Positions 29,860-39,500 of a stretch of DNA of 64,000 bases are shown in pieces. The translations under genes were made by a program, and so were the position numbers. Location: positions 62,001 through 126,000 of the forward strand of contig NZ_LMDU01000002.1 in the NCBI RefSeq assembly GCF_001425165.1, written 5' to 3'. The stretch is from Pelomonas sp. Root405 (lineage in GTDB: Bacteria > Pseudomonadota > Gammaproteobacteria > Burkholderiales > Burkholderiaceae_C). The notes beneath the pieces were generated by a model. It saw nothing but the letters and a program-made list of their open reading frames with translations. It did no database searches and was not told the origin of the DNA. Within the stretch, counting starts at the first letter, position 1; each line of letters begins with the position of its first letter.

Positions 29860-29907
29860 GCCTCAAGCAGCACGGCGTCCTGCGCGGGCGCCGTGCTGCT
29901 GCTTGCT

Positions 29908-30399
29908 TCAGTAGTCAGCCTGCGCGCTGCGCTGCGCCAGCGAACTGGGCGCGTCCAGGTGCGCGTCGTCAGACACGCCGACACCCAGCCGGTCGACCAA
30001 CTCGCCGCCCAGCCAGGCGGTGACCAGCGACAAAGCCGCCCCGCCGAAAGACAGAGCCATCGCGGGCCATCCGGGCGCCGCCGGGTTGTCGTGACGCAGC
30101 CATGCGCTCGCCGCAAACAGCACCAGCACAACGACATTGCCACCGGCGTGCAATGCGCCTACGGACTTCGCGCGGGTGCCGCTCGGGATGGCCAACCAGT
30201 CGACCGTGCCAAACGGCGCAGCCAGCAAGCCTCCGACGATCCCGGCCAATATCAGATAGTGGGCGACGATGGCCATCAGGCTGTGGTCGGCGCCGATGGC
30301 GATGAGGTCGAACACCACCGACGCGCCGAGAAGCCCGAGCGGGAAGACCACCAGCATCTGGTGGACCGGGTGCCCAAGCAAACGCGCTTTGCTTTCCAT
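29908..30399 (-). CDS. DUF2231-type integral membrane protein
   Basis: The ATG at 30399 (AAAGGAG upstream) gives 163 aa with four hydrophobic helices. The opening MESKARLLGHPVHQMLVVFP carries the conserved GHPVHQ signature of the DUF2231 family. Its role is unknown; homologues often occur beside cytochromes and stress proteins. It lies 19 bp downstream of the DUF4142 gene on the same strand and is likely in one transcript with it. Confidence 0.82.
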   Translation of the reverse strand: MESKARLLGHPVHQMLVVFPLGLLGASVVFDLIAIGADHSLMAIVAHYLILAGIVGGLLAAPFGTVDWLAIPSGTRAKSVGALHAGGNVVVLVLFAASAWLRHDNPAAPGWPAMALSFGGAALSLVTAWLGGELVDRLGVGVSDDAHLDAPSSLAQRSAQADY

Positions 30400-30418
30400 A
30401 GGAACTCCTTTCCTGGCC

Positions 30419-31009
30419 TCAGGGCTGGCCCGGCGTGCCGGCGCGGGCCGGCGCACCCAGGCCCTGGACATGCGTCAGGTGCTGCCGCAGTGTCGGCAGC
30501 GTCTTTGCGGCAAAGGCCTTCAGTTCCGCGTCCTGCCCGGAGCCCGCCTGCTTCTCGAAGAGCGCGACATCCTTGCGGTGGGCATCCAGCATTGCCTGAA
30601 CATAGAGCCGATCAAACTGCTCACCCGAGGCGCGCTGCAGCTTCTCTGCCAGGTTGCGGTGTTCGGCATCCAGTTGCGTCGGCAGATCCAGGCCTTTGGC
30701 GGCCGCAATGCTCTTCAGCTCCTGGTTGGCCTGGCCATGGTCCTTGACCATCTGCGCGCCGAACTGCTTGACCTGGTTGCTGGCGCCTTGCCGCTGCGCC
30801 AACTCGCCAAGCTGGACTTCCGCCAGCCCGCCCACTGCTGCCTTGACGGCGAAGTTGCGGTCTGCGGCCGGCACGGCCTTGCCGGCCGCAGCGGGTGCGC
30901 TGCCGGCCGCTGCAGGTGTCTGCGCCTGGGCCTGCAGGGGCGCCCAGAGTCCGACCAGCGCGGTCGTGAGCGCCGAGGAAACAAGAAGCTTGGATGGGAG
31001 TCGTTTCAT
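30419..31009 (-). CDS. DUF4142 periplasmic protein
   Basis: From the ATG at 31009 the 196-aa product has a signal peptide (residues 1-30, cleavage near LQAQAQ) and then an all-helical domain typical of DUF4142, a ferritin-like four-helix bundle. Recognisable segments are DRNFAVKAAVGGLAEVQLGE, GAQMVKDHGQANQELKSIA and VQAMLDAHRKDVALFEKQ. The biochemical function is not known. It precedes the DUF2231 gene. Confidence 0.85.
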   Translation of the reverse strand: MKRLPSKLLVSSALTTALVGLWAPLQAQAQTPAAAGSAPAAAGKAVPAADRNFAVKAAVGGLAEVQLGELAQRQGASNQVKQFGAQMVKDHGQANQELKSIAAAKGLDLPTQLDAEHRNLAEKLQRASGEQFDRLYVQAMLDAHRKDVALFEKQAGSGQDAELKAFAAKTLPTLRQHLTHVQGLGAPARAGTPGQP

Positions 31010-31234
31010 GGATTGCTCCAGAGTTGAAAGGCGCCCCGCCGCGGCAAATCGCGCTCCCTCTGCGGCCCCTCGCGGCGCTGCCCTTTGGCGCGCCACTTCA
31101 CCCAGTTGGATGACGTAGAAATTACCGGGCCGGCAAACTATTGCCGCATAGCCGCTCATCGCGCGGCCCGTCGCTCGGGGCGCGCCCATTGCCTCGCAAC
31201 GCTGCGGCGCAACGCGCCATCACGGAGCAAGCAC

Positions 31235-31951
31235 ATGGACATGAGAACTCGAATGAGACACAACCGCACAGGCACGCAAACGGCGCCGGCCAAGGCTGCC
31301 AGCATGCTGGCGCCGCCCTGCGATGACCGGTGCGCCTTCGCCACCGACAACCGCGGTGAGCTGGCCGACACGCCGCTGCGCAAGACCTATTGCAGCGATG
31401 CCGGCAGGCTGGGCTCGGTGCCGCTGGCCGCGCGCCGGAACGGCGCGTCCTCGTCGCGTGGCAGGCGCCCGCACCTGCTGATGGACAAGCTGGGCGAGCG
31501 CCTGGCCTTCGAGCGCACGGGCGTGCGCCTCTACGACGCTCTGCTCATCAAATGCAAGGCGGCCGGCAGTGCCCTTCAGCACAGCGAGATCAGCATGCTG
31601 CGCTACTTCCGTGACCAGGAGGCACAGCATTTCGAACTGCTCGCCAGCGCACTGGAAGAACTCGGCGGCGACAGCACCGCGCAGACGCCGGGCGGCGACC
31701 TGGTGGGCGTCGAGGGCGCCGGTCTCGTGCAGGCGATGAACGACCCGCGCGCGTCGCTCGCGCAATCGCTGCACGTGATGTTCGACGCGGAGCTGATCGA
31801 CAACGCCAGCTGGGAGCTGCTGATCCACCTGACTCGCTCCGCCGGCCACGCCGCCATCGCCGAACGCTTCGAGGCCGCGCTGCGACAGGAGGCGGCGCAC
31901 CTGCGCACCCTCAAGGACCTGGTGACACGGCTGACGCTGTCCGACGCGTAG
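31235..31951 (+). CDS. Ferritin-like domain protein
   Basis: The ATG at 31235 follows CGGAGC and gives 238 aa. The first 75 residues are basic, Arg/Ala-rich and apparently disordered. The rest is a four-helix bundle with possible di-iron ligands: Glu in LAFERTGVRLYD, Glu and His in RDQEAQHFELL, Asp/Glu in FDAELIDNASWELL and Glu/His in RQEAAHLRTL. It resembles ferritin-like stress proteins, but the specific subfamily is not clear. It is divergent from DUF4142, another helical-bundle protein. Confidence 0.72.
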   Translation: MDMRTRMRHNRTGTQTAPAKAASMLAPPCDDRCAFATDNRGELADTPLRKTYCSDAGRLGSVPLAARRNGASSSRGRRPHLLMDKLGERLAFERTGVRLYDALLIKCKAAGSALQHSEISMLRYFRDQEAQHFELLASALEELGGDSTAQTPGGDLVGVEGAGLVQAMNDPRASLAQSLHVMFDAELIDNASWELLIHLTRSAGHAAIAERFEAALRQEAAHLRTLKDLVTRLTLSDA

Positions 31952-32083
31952 GAGGCTGGGAGGCGCAGCGAAGCGTTCCCGCCCCATGCCGAGGCCAAAG
32001 GCTCGCGCCGGCCTACACCAGTGGCACGGGCCGCCGCCTAGCATGCGTGCGGCCGTCAATGTCGACGGCGCCCCAGGCCGTCC

Positions 32084-33217
32084 ATGAAAACCTTCAGCTG
32101 CGAACGTTGCCAGGCGCGCGTCTTCTTTGAGAACGTCTGCTGCGAAGCCTGCAATGCGCAACTGGGCTTCATTCCTGCCGACCTGACCATCGGCTCCTTC
32201 GAGGTAGACGCGACCGGTCGCATGACGCGCCTGGCGCCCGCGACCCACCCGCAGCCGGGCCCGTTGCGCCGCTGCGCCAACCATGTCGCGCCGGTCATCT
32301 GCAACTGGATGGTCGACGCCAACGGCGCCGAACCGCTGTGCCAGTCCTGCCGCACGACCCGCGCGCGCCCGGCATTGGACAAGGCCGAGAACCGCGGCTA
32401 CTGGCGCCGCATCGAGGGCGCCAAGCGTCAACTCGCCTACAGCCTGACGTCCTGGCGCTTGCCGTTTCCGAGCAAGGCGGAGGATCCCGAGCATGGCGTG
32501 GCCTTTGACTTCCTGGAGCAGACTGACCCCGCCAAACGCGTGCTGACGGGCCACGATGCCGGTGTCATCACCCTCAACATCGCCGAGGCCGACGACGCGC
32601 GCCGTGAACAGATGCGCGCCCAGATGCATGAGCCCTATCGCACGCTGCTGGGCCATCTGCGGCACGAGATCGGCCACTACTACTGGGACCGGCTGATCCG
32701 CGCCACCCGCTGGATAGCCGACTACCGCCGCCTGTTCGGCGATGAGCGCGCCGACTACGCGCAGGCGCTCAAGCGCCACTACGCGACGCCACTGGCGAAC
32801 TGGCAGGAGCGCTATGTCAGCGTCTACGCCAGCTGCCACCCCTGGGAAGACTGGGCCGAGTGCTGGGCCCACTACATGCACCTGCAGGACGGCCTGGAGA
32901 CCGCTGCATCCTGGGGCATGCAGCTCAACGCCGCCGTACCCAACGGCTTGCCGGTGCGCGCCGAGGTCATCGCCTCCGACGTGGCCGACGTGCCGGCGCG
33001 TGTGGTGCGCAGCTGGCTGCCGATCTCGCAGTTCATCAACGCCATGTCCCGCAGCCTCGGCGCGCGCGACAGCTACCCTTTCGTCGTGCCGCCACCGGTG
33101 CTCGACAAGCTCGCCTTCATCCATCAGGTCATCGACGCGGGCGTGCGCGCCGCCGTGCCCATGAACTTTGACCCAGCAGCCACGCCCGGCTCCTGCAAGA
33201 TTCCCTTAGGAGCCTGA
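32084..33217 (+). CDS. Putative zinc-binding metallopeptidase with zinc-ribbon N-terminus
   Basis: The 377-aa protein starts with a four-cysteine zinc ribbon (C6, C9, C20, C23). It then contains a HEIGHYYWD motif near residue 194 and a downstream YASCHPWEDWAECWAHYMH segment that probably gives the third zinc ligand. This architecture matches a conserved family of putative bacterial zinc peptidases with an N-terminal zinc ribbon. No signal peptide is present, so it acts in the cytoplasm. The substrate is not known. The transglutaminase-like gene follows 3 bp later with its AGGAG overlapping the end of this gene. Confidence 0.82.
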   Translation: MKTFSCERCQARVFFENVCCEACNAQLGFIPADLTIGSFEVDATGRMTRLAPATHPQPGPLRRCANHVAPVICNWMVDANGAEPLCQSCRTTRARPALDKAENRGYWRRIEGAKRQLAYSLTSWRLPFPSKAEDPEHGVAFDFLEQTDPAKRVLTGHDAGVITLNIAEADDARREQMRAQMHEPYRTLLGHLRHEIGHYYWDRLIRATRWIADYRRLFGDERADYAQALKRHYATPLANWQERYVSVYASCHPWEDWAECWAHYMHLQDGLETAASWGMQLNAAVPNGLPVRAEVIASDVADVPARVVRSWLPISQFINAMSRSLGARDSYPFVVPPPVLDKLAFIHQVIDAGVRAAVPMNFDPAATPGSCKIPLGA

Positions 33218-33220
33218 CCC

Positions 33221-34096
33221 ATGGTCCGCATCGAACTGCAACTGCAACTCAAGTACGAAGTGAGCGCCCCCGGGGCCGACTTCATCTTCAACATTCACCC
33301 GGCCTATACAAGCTGCCAGACGGTCTCCGCCGAGCGCCTGCACATCAACCAGGACATCACCTCGGAAGTGCAGACCGACCCAACCACCGGCAACCGGCAC
33401 TTGCGACTGCAGGCTCAGCCGGGCGACCTGGAGATCCGTTACGAGGCCACGGTCGATCTCGTCCACCACCGCATGCAGCCGGCCGATTTGCAGGAGGTGC
33501 CCATCCTGTCGCTGCCGCTGGACGTGCTGCGCTACATCTACCCAAGCCGCTATTGCCAGTCCGACCGCCTGGCCAAGCTCGCCCTGGCCGAGTTTGGCGC
33601 GGTCACGCCGGGCCACCAGCGCGTGCTGGCCATCATCGAATGGATCCAGCAGCGCGTCTCGTTCACCTCCAACACCTCCACCTCCAGCACCTCCGCGGTC
33701 GACACGCTGATCGAACGCACTGGCGTCTGCCGCGACTTCACGCACCTGCTGGTGGCCCTGTGCCGGGCGCTGAACATCCCTGCTCGCTTCACCACGGGCA
33801 CCGACTACGGCGCCGACCCTGCACTCGGCCCGCCTGACTTCCATGCCTATGCCGAGGTCTACCTCGGTGACCGCTGGTACATCTTCGACGCCTCCGGTAC
33901 CGCCATCCCGATGGGCTTCGTCCGCTTCGGCACCGGGCGCGACGCCGCCGACGTGGCCTTCGCGACCATCTTCGGCCCTGTCACGCCCTGGGCACCGTGG
34001 ATACAGACCATTGCGCTGGCGGACGCCGCTGCCGGCCTCGTGCTGCCACATCACTGCGACCTGGCCTTGTCGACCGACGGGGGCGCTGGCGCATAG
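33221..34096 (+). CDS. Transglutaminase-like cysteine protease family protein
   Basis: The 291-aa protein has an N-terminal beta-rich domain typical of bacterial transglutaminases and then the catalytic core: Cys in RTGVCRDFTHLL (near residue 170), His in DFHAYAEVYLGDRW and Asp in YIFDASG. It has no signal peptide or membrane helix. Related proteins occur in conserved gene sets with ATP-grasp and alpha-E proteins thought to make or cleave peptide bonds, but those partners are absent here. The tight coupling to the metallopeptidase suggests a shared substrate. Confidence 0.88.
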   Translation: MVRIELQLQLKYEVSAPGADFIFNIHPAYTSCQTVSAERLHINQDITSEVQTDPTTGNRHLRLQAQPGDLEIRYEATVDLVHHRMQPADLQEVPILSLPLDVLRYIYPSRYCQSDRLAKLALAEFGAVTPGHQRVLAIIEWIQQRVSFTSNTSTSSTSAVDTLIERTGVCRDFTHLLVALCRALNIPARFTTGTDYGADPALGPPDFHAYAEVYLGDRWYIFDASGTAIPMGFVRFGTGRDAADVAFATIFGPVTPWAPWIQTIALADAAAGLVLPHHCDLALSTDGGAGA

Positions 34097-34221
34097 GCGC
34101 GCCCTGCCCACGACGAGCGAAACGGTGTCGATTCACTTGACAGTCCCCGTCTCGATATACGCAGTGACGGCGCCCGGTTCCGCACGCGCCTCCCATGCCA
34201 GGCCCAGCACTCACCGTGCCA

Positions 34222-34237
34222 CGGCTCGAACCTTGCA
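34222..34237 (+). promoter_or_regulatory. Possible sigma-54 promoter of the second PEP-CTERM gene
   Basis: CGGCTCG-AACC-TTGCA keeps the essential GG (34223-34224), ten bases, then GC (34235-34236), and the TTGCA block is exact. Two positions in the -24 block differ from consensus. The predicted start lies near 34248, 29 bp before the ATG at 34277. It is weaker than the site at 27718. Confidence 0.45.
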
Positions 34238-34276
34238 TGGCTGCACGCCTGGGATCCACCCAGCCTCAGGAGCATC

Positions 34277-34987
34277 ATGCGATTCACAAGACTTTTCGGC
34301 CTGCGTCACGCGGCCGCCGCAGCCGCGCTAGCCTCCGCAACCCTGGCCGCCGGTGCGGCACCGGTGCTGGTGGACTTTTCCAACTACGGGTCAACGGGCG
34401 TTCACGCCGTGGTCGCCAGCGGCGGCTTCACGTTCACGCCGGCTGCCGGGACCATCGCGGTCGCGGCGAACGGCACCAACTGTTTGCCGACCTGCGCTGC
34501 CAACGGCAGCACCGCGCTGGCTGTGGGCCGGGTCGGGCTCAATCCGCCCAGCGTCGCCCCCGTCACGATGACCACCGCCCTCTATGCGAGCTTTCGCCTG
34601 ACCGGCCTGGACTACGCGGAACTGAGCAACAACTTCATCAATGGCTGGAGCGCCTCGTCCATCGAGGTGACGGGCATGCTGCTCGGCGGCGGCACCGTTT
34701 CGCAAACGCTGTCTCTCGACGGCATCAACGACGGCCCTGGCGGCGGCACCGATTTCGAAACGGCTGTGCTCGCAGGCTTCTGGAGCACCAGCGACCTGGT
34801 CTCGCTGCAGTTCGCCGGTTTCATCGGCGCGGACGACAACCAGGCCTTCCAGCTCGACAACATCGCACTCGATGTGACGCGCGTGTCGCAATTGCCCGAG
34901 CCTGGCAGCCTCGCGCTCGGCGGCCTGGCGTTGGCGGCGGCATGGCAGACGCGCCGCCGGGCGGCAGTCGCCCGCCGGTCGAACTAG
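34277..34987 (+). CDS. PEP-CTERM sorting domain protein
   Basis: The 236-aa product has an AGGAG ribosome site, an N-terminal signal peptide (residues 1-28, cleavage near AAGAA) and the C-terminal LPEPGSLALGGLALAAAW helix with a basic tail QTRRRAAVARR. The mature domain is beta-rich and low in charge, with a DFSNYGSTG start and a possible disulfide in NCLPTC. It is a probable exosortase substrate at the cell surface. Its function is unknown. Confidence 0.87.
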   Translation: MRFTRLFGLRHAAAAAALASATLAAGAAPVLVDFSNYGSTGVHAVVASGGFTFTPAAGTIAVAANGTNCLPTCAANGSTALAVGRVGLNPPSVAPVTMTTALYASFRLTGLDYAELSNNFINGWSASSIEVTGMLLGGGTVSQTLSLDGINDGPGGGTDFETAVLAGFWSTSDLVSLQFAGFIGADDNQAFQLDNIALDVTRVSQLPEPGSLALGGLALAAAWQTRRRAAVARRSN

Positions 34988-35067
34988 GTCAGACGACCCG
35001 GACAAGCTGATGCGCGACCGGGCCACCGGGCGGCACCCCGCTGCCCTTCCGGTCAAAGGAGCGGCCC

Positions 35068-35793
35068 ATGGCCTCAGGTCTCATCGTACGCAACGCAGTG
35101 CGAAAACTGCTGCAGTCCTCGCCGTCCTACCGCGAGCTTCCTGCCGACAAACAGCGCGAGATCGCCCAGGACACGGTACGTGTGGCGTCTTACATGGCCG
35201 ACCCGCACGGCCTGCTGTCCAAGAAGCCGCCCGCGCAAGTAGCTGCACCGCACGCGGCTGCAACCCGCACCGCCGCGAAAGGCGCACGGGGACCGGCGGC
35301 CGCGCATCTGGCGGCGCTGCGCGACCCGCGCGCGGTCGACGCCGCAGCGGCCACGGCCATCATGCTTCAGACAGTCGACTTCCCGGACTTCGTCGGCGAC
35401 CTGGTCAAGGGCGTTTTCAACGCGGTAGTCGACGCGTCGATCCAGCAGATGCAGGCCTACGCCGAACTCATCAAGCAGGTGGCGGACGCCGTCGACCGAT
35501 TCAAGCAAGACAACATCGGCACGGCACAGGCCAGGGACTGGCTCACGCAGCGGTTTGGCGCCGAGCTTGAGCGTGATCCGCGCGGCCGCCTGCGCTGGTG
35601 CGTCGACCCGGATGCCGGCGCCTGTGCAGTAGCTTCGGCACTGCTGCTGTCCAGCCCTACGACCGACACGCGCGAACTTGTGGCCGCAGCCAGGCGCCGC
35701 ATGGCAGTGGATCGCCAGCAGCTGCTGGCGACGACGGTGCTGATGGGCATCAACCGGATCGTCGTCACCGACGGCAAGATCCGCCAGCGGTGA
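35068..35793 (+). CDS. Conserved-looking hypothetical protein
   Basis: The 241-aa protein has a strong AAAGGAG ribosome site and no signal peptide. Its layout is a helical N-terminus (IVRNAVRKLLQ), an Ala-rich linker, a central amphipathic helix (FPDFVGDLVKGVFNAVVD, QQMQAYAELIKQVADAVDRF) and a C-terminal helix-turn element (RQQLLATTVLMGINRIVVTD). Coding signals are good and it is not a shadow of another gene. I do not recognise the family. Its neighbours on the other strand, of 82 and 112 aa, are equally unknown. Confidence 0.68.
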   Translation: MASGLIVRNAVRKLLQSSPSYRELPADKQREIAQDTVRVASYMADPHGLLSKKPPAQVAAPHAAATRTAAKGARGPAAAHLAALRDPRAVDAAAATAIMLQTVDFPDFVGDLVKGVFNAVVDASIQQMQAYAELIKQVADAVDRFKQDNIGTAQARDWLTQRFGAELERDPRGRLRWCVDPDAGACAVASALLLSSPTTDTRELVAAARRRMAVDRQQLLATTVLMGINRIVVTDGKIRQR

Positions 35794-35806
35794 CGACCGA
35801 TCCGGC

Positions 35807-36055
35807 TCAGTACACGAGGGCGAAGGTGACGTAGCCCTCACCAGCCTCGGCCAAGTGTTTGAGGCCCGAGGTGCCGGCACTGATCGAGATGAACTTCAGG
35901 TGGCGCTGCGTTTCCTTGGCATGCTTGGCCAGCAGCAAGGCGGCGGCCATCCTGTCGCTGGCATGTGGCGCCAGGTCGTTGTAGGCCAGTTCGAGGTTCG
36001 CGCCCGCCGTCATGAGCGAATTCAGGAACGGCGGTTGGAGGGTGTTGTTGTGCAC
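35807..36055 (-). CDS. Small hypothetical protein
   Basis: The 82-aa frame starts at a GTG at 36055 with GGAGAG upstream and ends 13 bp after the convergent 241-aa gene. It begins MHNNTLQPPFLNSLMTAGAN and has an internal helix (SDRMAAALLLAKHAKETQRH) and a glycine-rich end (GTSGLKHLAEAGEGYVTFAL). No signal or membrane segment is seen. I do not recognise it. Confidence 0.5.
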   Translation of the reverse strand: MHNNTLQPPFLNSLMTAGANLELAYNDLAPHASDRMAAALLLAKHAKETQRHLKFISISAGTSGLKHLAEAGEGYVTFALVY

Positions 36056-36096
36056 TTGAGCTCTCCGTGGTTACGGGCAGCATAGTCCTCGACCCG

Positions 36097-36435
36097 TCAG
36101 CGCGGTTGAGCCTCCGGTTGGGCGCGGTTGGCCCGCCAGCACTGGATCAATTGCCGTGCCAGTACCGGCAACTCCCCGCGGCCGACCCGCTTGGCAAAGC
36201 CGAGGCGCTCGCCGGCATAGATGCGGTCATAGGCCATGCGCGACACATGCGCCGGCCAGCCCTGCGCCGCCATCAGCGCCGAGAAGCGCTCCAGCGAAGG
36301 CAGCTCGACCTGCACCGGCCGATCGTCGCTGGCGAATGTTTCCGAAATGACCACCCGCTCCGAACCCTGCGCGCAGGTGATGCGGCGCGGGCCGAAGCTG
36401 GGCAGTGGCAAGGGGCGGCGGTGGCGGAATGTCAT
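36097..36435 (-). CDS. Hypothetical protein
   Basis: The 112-aa product starts at the ATG at 36435; the open frame beyond is Arg/Ala-rich and not protein-like. It contains ITCAQGSERVVISETFASD, then LERFSALMAAQGWPAHVSRM and a basic C-terminus, which gives the look of a small cytoplasmic protein. It precedes the 82-aa gene on the same strand with a 41-bp gap. I do not recognise the family. Confidence 0.55.
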   Translation of the reverse strand: MTFRHRRPLPLPSFGPRRITCAQGSERVVISETFASDDRPVQVELPSLERFSALMAAQGWPAHVSRMAYDRIYAGERLGFAKRVGRGELPVLARQLIQCWRANRAQPEAQPR

Positions 36436-36536
36436 GGCCGTGAAGATAGAACCAGCGGCGCCGCGGGGTGCGCTGAAAAACACCGCTTCTGCGGCCTGGC
36501 GTCGGCGGCGGCCGATGAGCCCGCCAAAGATGTGGG

Positions 36537-39500
36537 TTAGGTCACACGGGGACCGGGTTCCGACAGGGCGCGCAGCAGCGGCTGCAACAGCCGGTTGACC
36601 TCGGTCAACGGCGGCGCGATGACGGCATCGTCGACACCCTGTGCACACGCCGCTTCCAGCGCCGCCGCGGCCTGCTGCAAGGCTTGCATGCCCAGCGTGC
36701 CGGCAACGCTCTTCAGGTCGTGGGCACTGCGCAGGGCAGCCCCCGCGTCGCCGCGGGCGCAGGCCTCCCGCATGCGCGCCGCAAAGTCGACCTCCCGCTC
36801 GCGGAACATGCCGAGTAGCCGCCGGTACAAGGCCTCGTTGCCGTCCACCGCCGCAAGGCCGGCGCTGAGGTCCAGGCCCGACGCGGACGGCAGGGGCTGG
36901 CGTTCGGGCTGCGCCAACGCCGGGCGTACCCAGTGCGCCAGTGTCGCGAACAGCTCGTCCACGCGAAAAGGCTTGGCGACATGGTCGTTCATGCCTGCCG
37001 CCAGCACCTTCTCGCGGTCACCGGCCATCGCGTTGGCGGTCATCGCGATGACGGGCAGCTCCTTGAGCGCGGGACGCTGGCGCAGCGCGCGTGTGGCCTC
37101 GTAGCCATCCATCACCGGCATCTGGCAGTCCATCAGCACGGCATCAAAACGCTGGCTGTCCAGCGCGGCGAGCGCTTCGCGGCCGTGGCCGGCGATGGTG
37201 ACGACGATGCCCACACGCTCCATCAGGCTGCAGGCCAATTCTTGGTTGATCGCGTTGTCTTCGACGAGCAGGATGCGCGCGCCGGCCAGGCTGGCCTGGT
37301 GCGCGTGCAGCTTCTCCTGCCGCTGTTCGCTGCGGCGTGGCAGCGCCGCCTTCACGCCCAGCGCCGTGACGCAGGCGTCGAGCAGGGCCGACGGCGTGAC
37401 GGGCTTGGGCAGCAGGGCCGCCACCTGCAGGCCGCGCGCCAGCAGCTGGCGCTCGGCCTGGTCGCGGCTGAAGGCGGTGACCATCAGCACCGTCGGCGGC
37501 GCGTGGCGGCCGGCCATGGCGGCCAGCCGCGCCAGGCACTCGACGCCGTCCATGCCGGGCATGCGCCAGTCCAGCAGCACCAGCTTGAAGGGGCGGTCGG
37601 CGGCATCGGCATTCGCCACGGCCGCCAGGGCCGCCTCGCCATCGGCCGCCACCTCGGCATTCAAGCCCAGCGAGGCCACCAGGGCGCACAGCAGCTCACG
37701 CGCCGCCGGGTGGTCGTCGACGATAAGCAGCCGGGTACCGCGCAGTTCTGTCGTGTCCAGCACCGGCTGCGCCCCAGGCTGCAGCTCGAAAGGCAAGCTG
37801 AAGTGGAAGCTGCTGCCGCGCGAGGGCTCGCTGTCCACCCAAATCCGGCCGCCCATGCGCTCGACGAGGTGGCGGCAGATTGCAAGGCCCAGGCCCGTGC
37901 CGCCAAAACGCCGGCTGGTCGATGCATCGGCCTGCGTGAAGGGCTGGAACAGGCGCTCGCAGGCCTCGTGGCTCAGGCCGATACCGGTGTCGCGCACCTC
38001 GAAGCCCAGCGTCGCGCGCCGGCCGACGCGCTCGGCCAGCGACACCGCCACGGTCACCTCGCCGCGCTCGGTGAACTTGATGCCGTTGTTGACCAGGTTC
38101 AGCAGGATCTGGCCCAGCCGCGAGGGGTCGCCGACCAGCCCGGTGGGCAGCTCGGCCGGCAGCATGAACAGCAGCTCCAGCCCCTTCTCCTCGGCCGGCA
38201 TGCCCACCAGGTTGGCCAGTTGGTCGAACACGTCACCCAGCTGGAAAGGGATGGTCTCCACTTCCAGCTTGCCGGCCTCGATCTTCGAGAAGTCCAGGAT
38301 GTCGTTGATGATGCCCAGCAGCGACTCGGCCGCGCGGTGCACCTTCTCGACGTAGTTGCGCTGCTTGGCGTCCAGCCCGGTCTGCAGCGCCAGGTAGGAC
38401 ATGCCGAGGATGGCGTTCATCGGTGTGCGGATCTCGTGGCTCATGTTGGCCAGGAACTCGCTCTTGGCCTGCGTCGCGGCCTCGGCGGCGTGCTGGGCGC
38501 GCTCCAGCTGGCCAGTGCGTTCGTGCACGCGCTGCTCCAACGTGTTGGCCAGGCGGCGCACCTCGGTGCGCGAGCGGCGCAGCCGCACGAGGAAGAACAC
38601 CGTGCCGACCAGCGCGAGCATGCTGCCGGCCAGCACCGTCCACAGCCAACGCTCCTGCAGCTCCCGGGTCTGCAGCTCAGTGGCCTGCTGCTGGCCACGG
38701 CGCTGCAGCTCGGCCAGCTCGCGCTGGCGCGCCTCGTCGCGGCGGCGCTGTGCGGCCTCCAGCAGGCGCTCGGCGCTGCGCTCGGTGCTGGCACGCGCCT
38801 GCATGTCGGCGGCGTCGATGGCCAGCCGGTAGGCGCGCTGAATGTCACCCGCGGCCGCCTGCAGCTGCGCGAGCCGGCGCGCGGCGCTGGCAATGTAGAG
38901 CGGCTGCCCGAGTGCGAGTGACTCGGCATAGGCGTCCTCGGCCTCGGCCAGCGCCGCCGCAGAATGCCCCAGCGCCTCTTGGATGCGACTGCGTTGCTGG
39001 GCACCATGGAAGCGGCCGGCGCGCAACTGCGTCGTGGCGAGGATGGCGCGCGTGCGGTCACTTTCGGCCAGCGCCTCCTGCAGCCGCCCCTGGTTCAGCA
39101 GTTGCTCGGCATGGTTGTGCAAGGCGTTGGCAAGATTCACCGGCGTCGCCACCGCAGTGAAGGCGGCGATGGCCTGGGCGACCAAGCGCTCGCCCTCGCC
39201 ATGGTCCTTGCGCCGGTGGGCCTCGTTGGACAGGCCGAGCAGCGCGAACCCTTCCTGCAGCTTGGAGCCGGCGGCCAGGGACTGCCGGCGCATCTGCTCC
39301 AGCTGCTCGCCCGCTTCGACGAAGCGCTCGCTCTGCATATAGGACACGGCCAGGCCGTGGTGGGCATAGGCCAGTGCCAGCGTGTCGCCCGAGCGCTGTG
39401 CGGCGTCCATGGACTGCAAGGCCATCGTGGCCGACTCCTCGAACCGGCCGACGCGGCGCAGCACCAAGGCGCCGCGGAACAGGGCCTCGGCCAGCAGGTC

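Noticed and set aside
36933-38921. A 662-codon + strand frame inside the hybrid kinase gene
   Set aside because: It is antisense to well-conserved kinase and receiver motifs and lacks any domain; low-complexity His/Gln/Arg composition marks it as a shadow.
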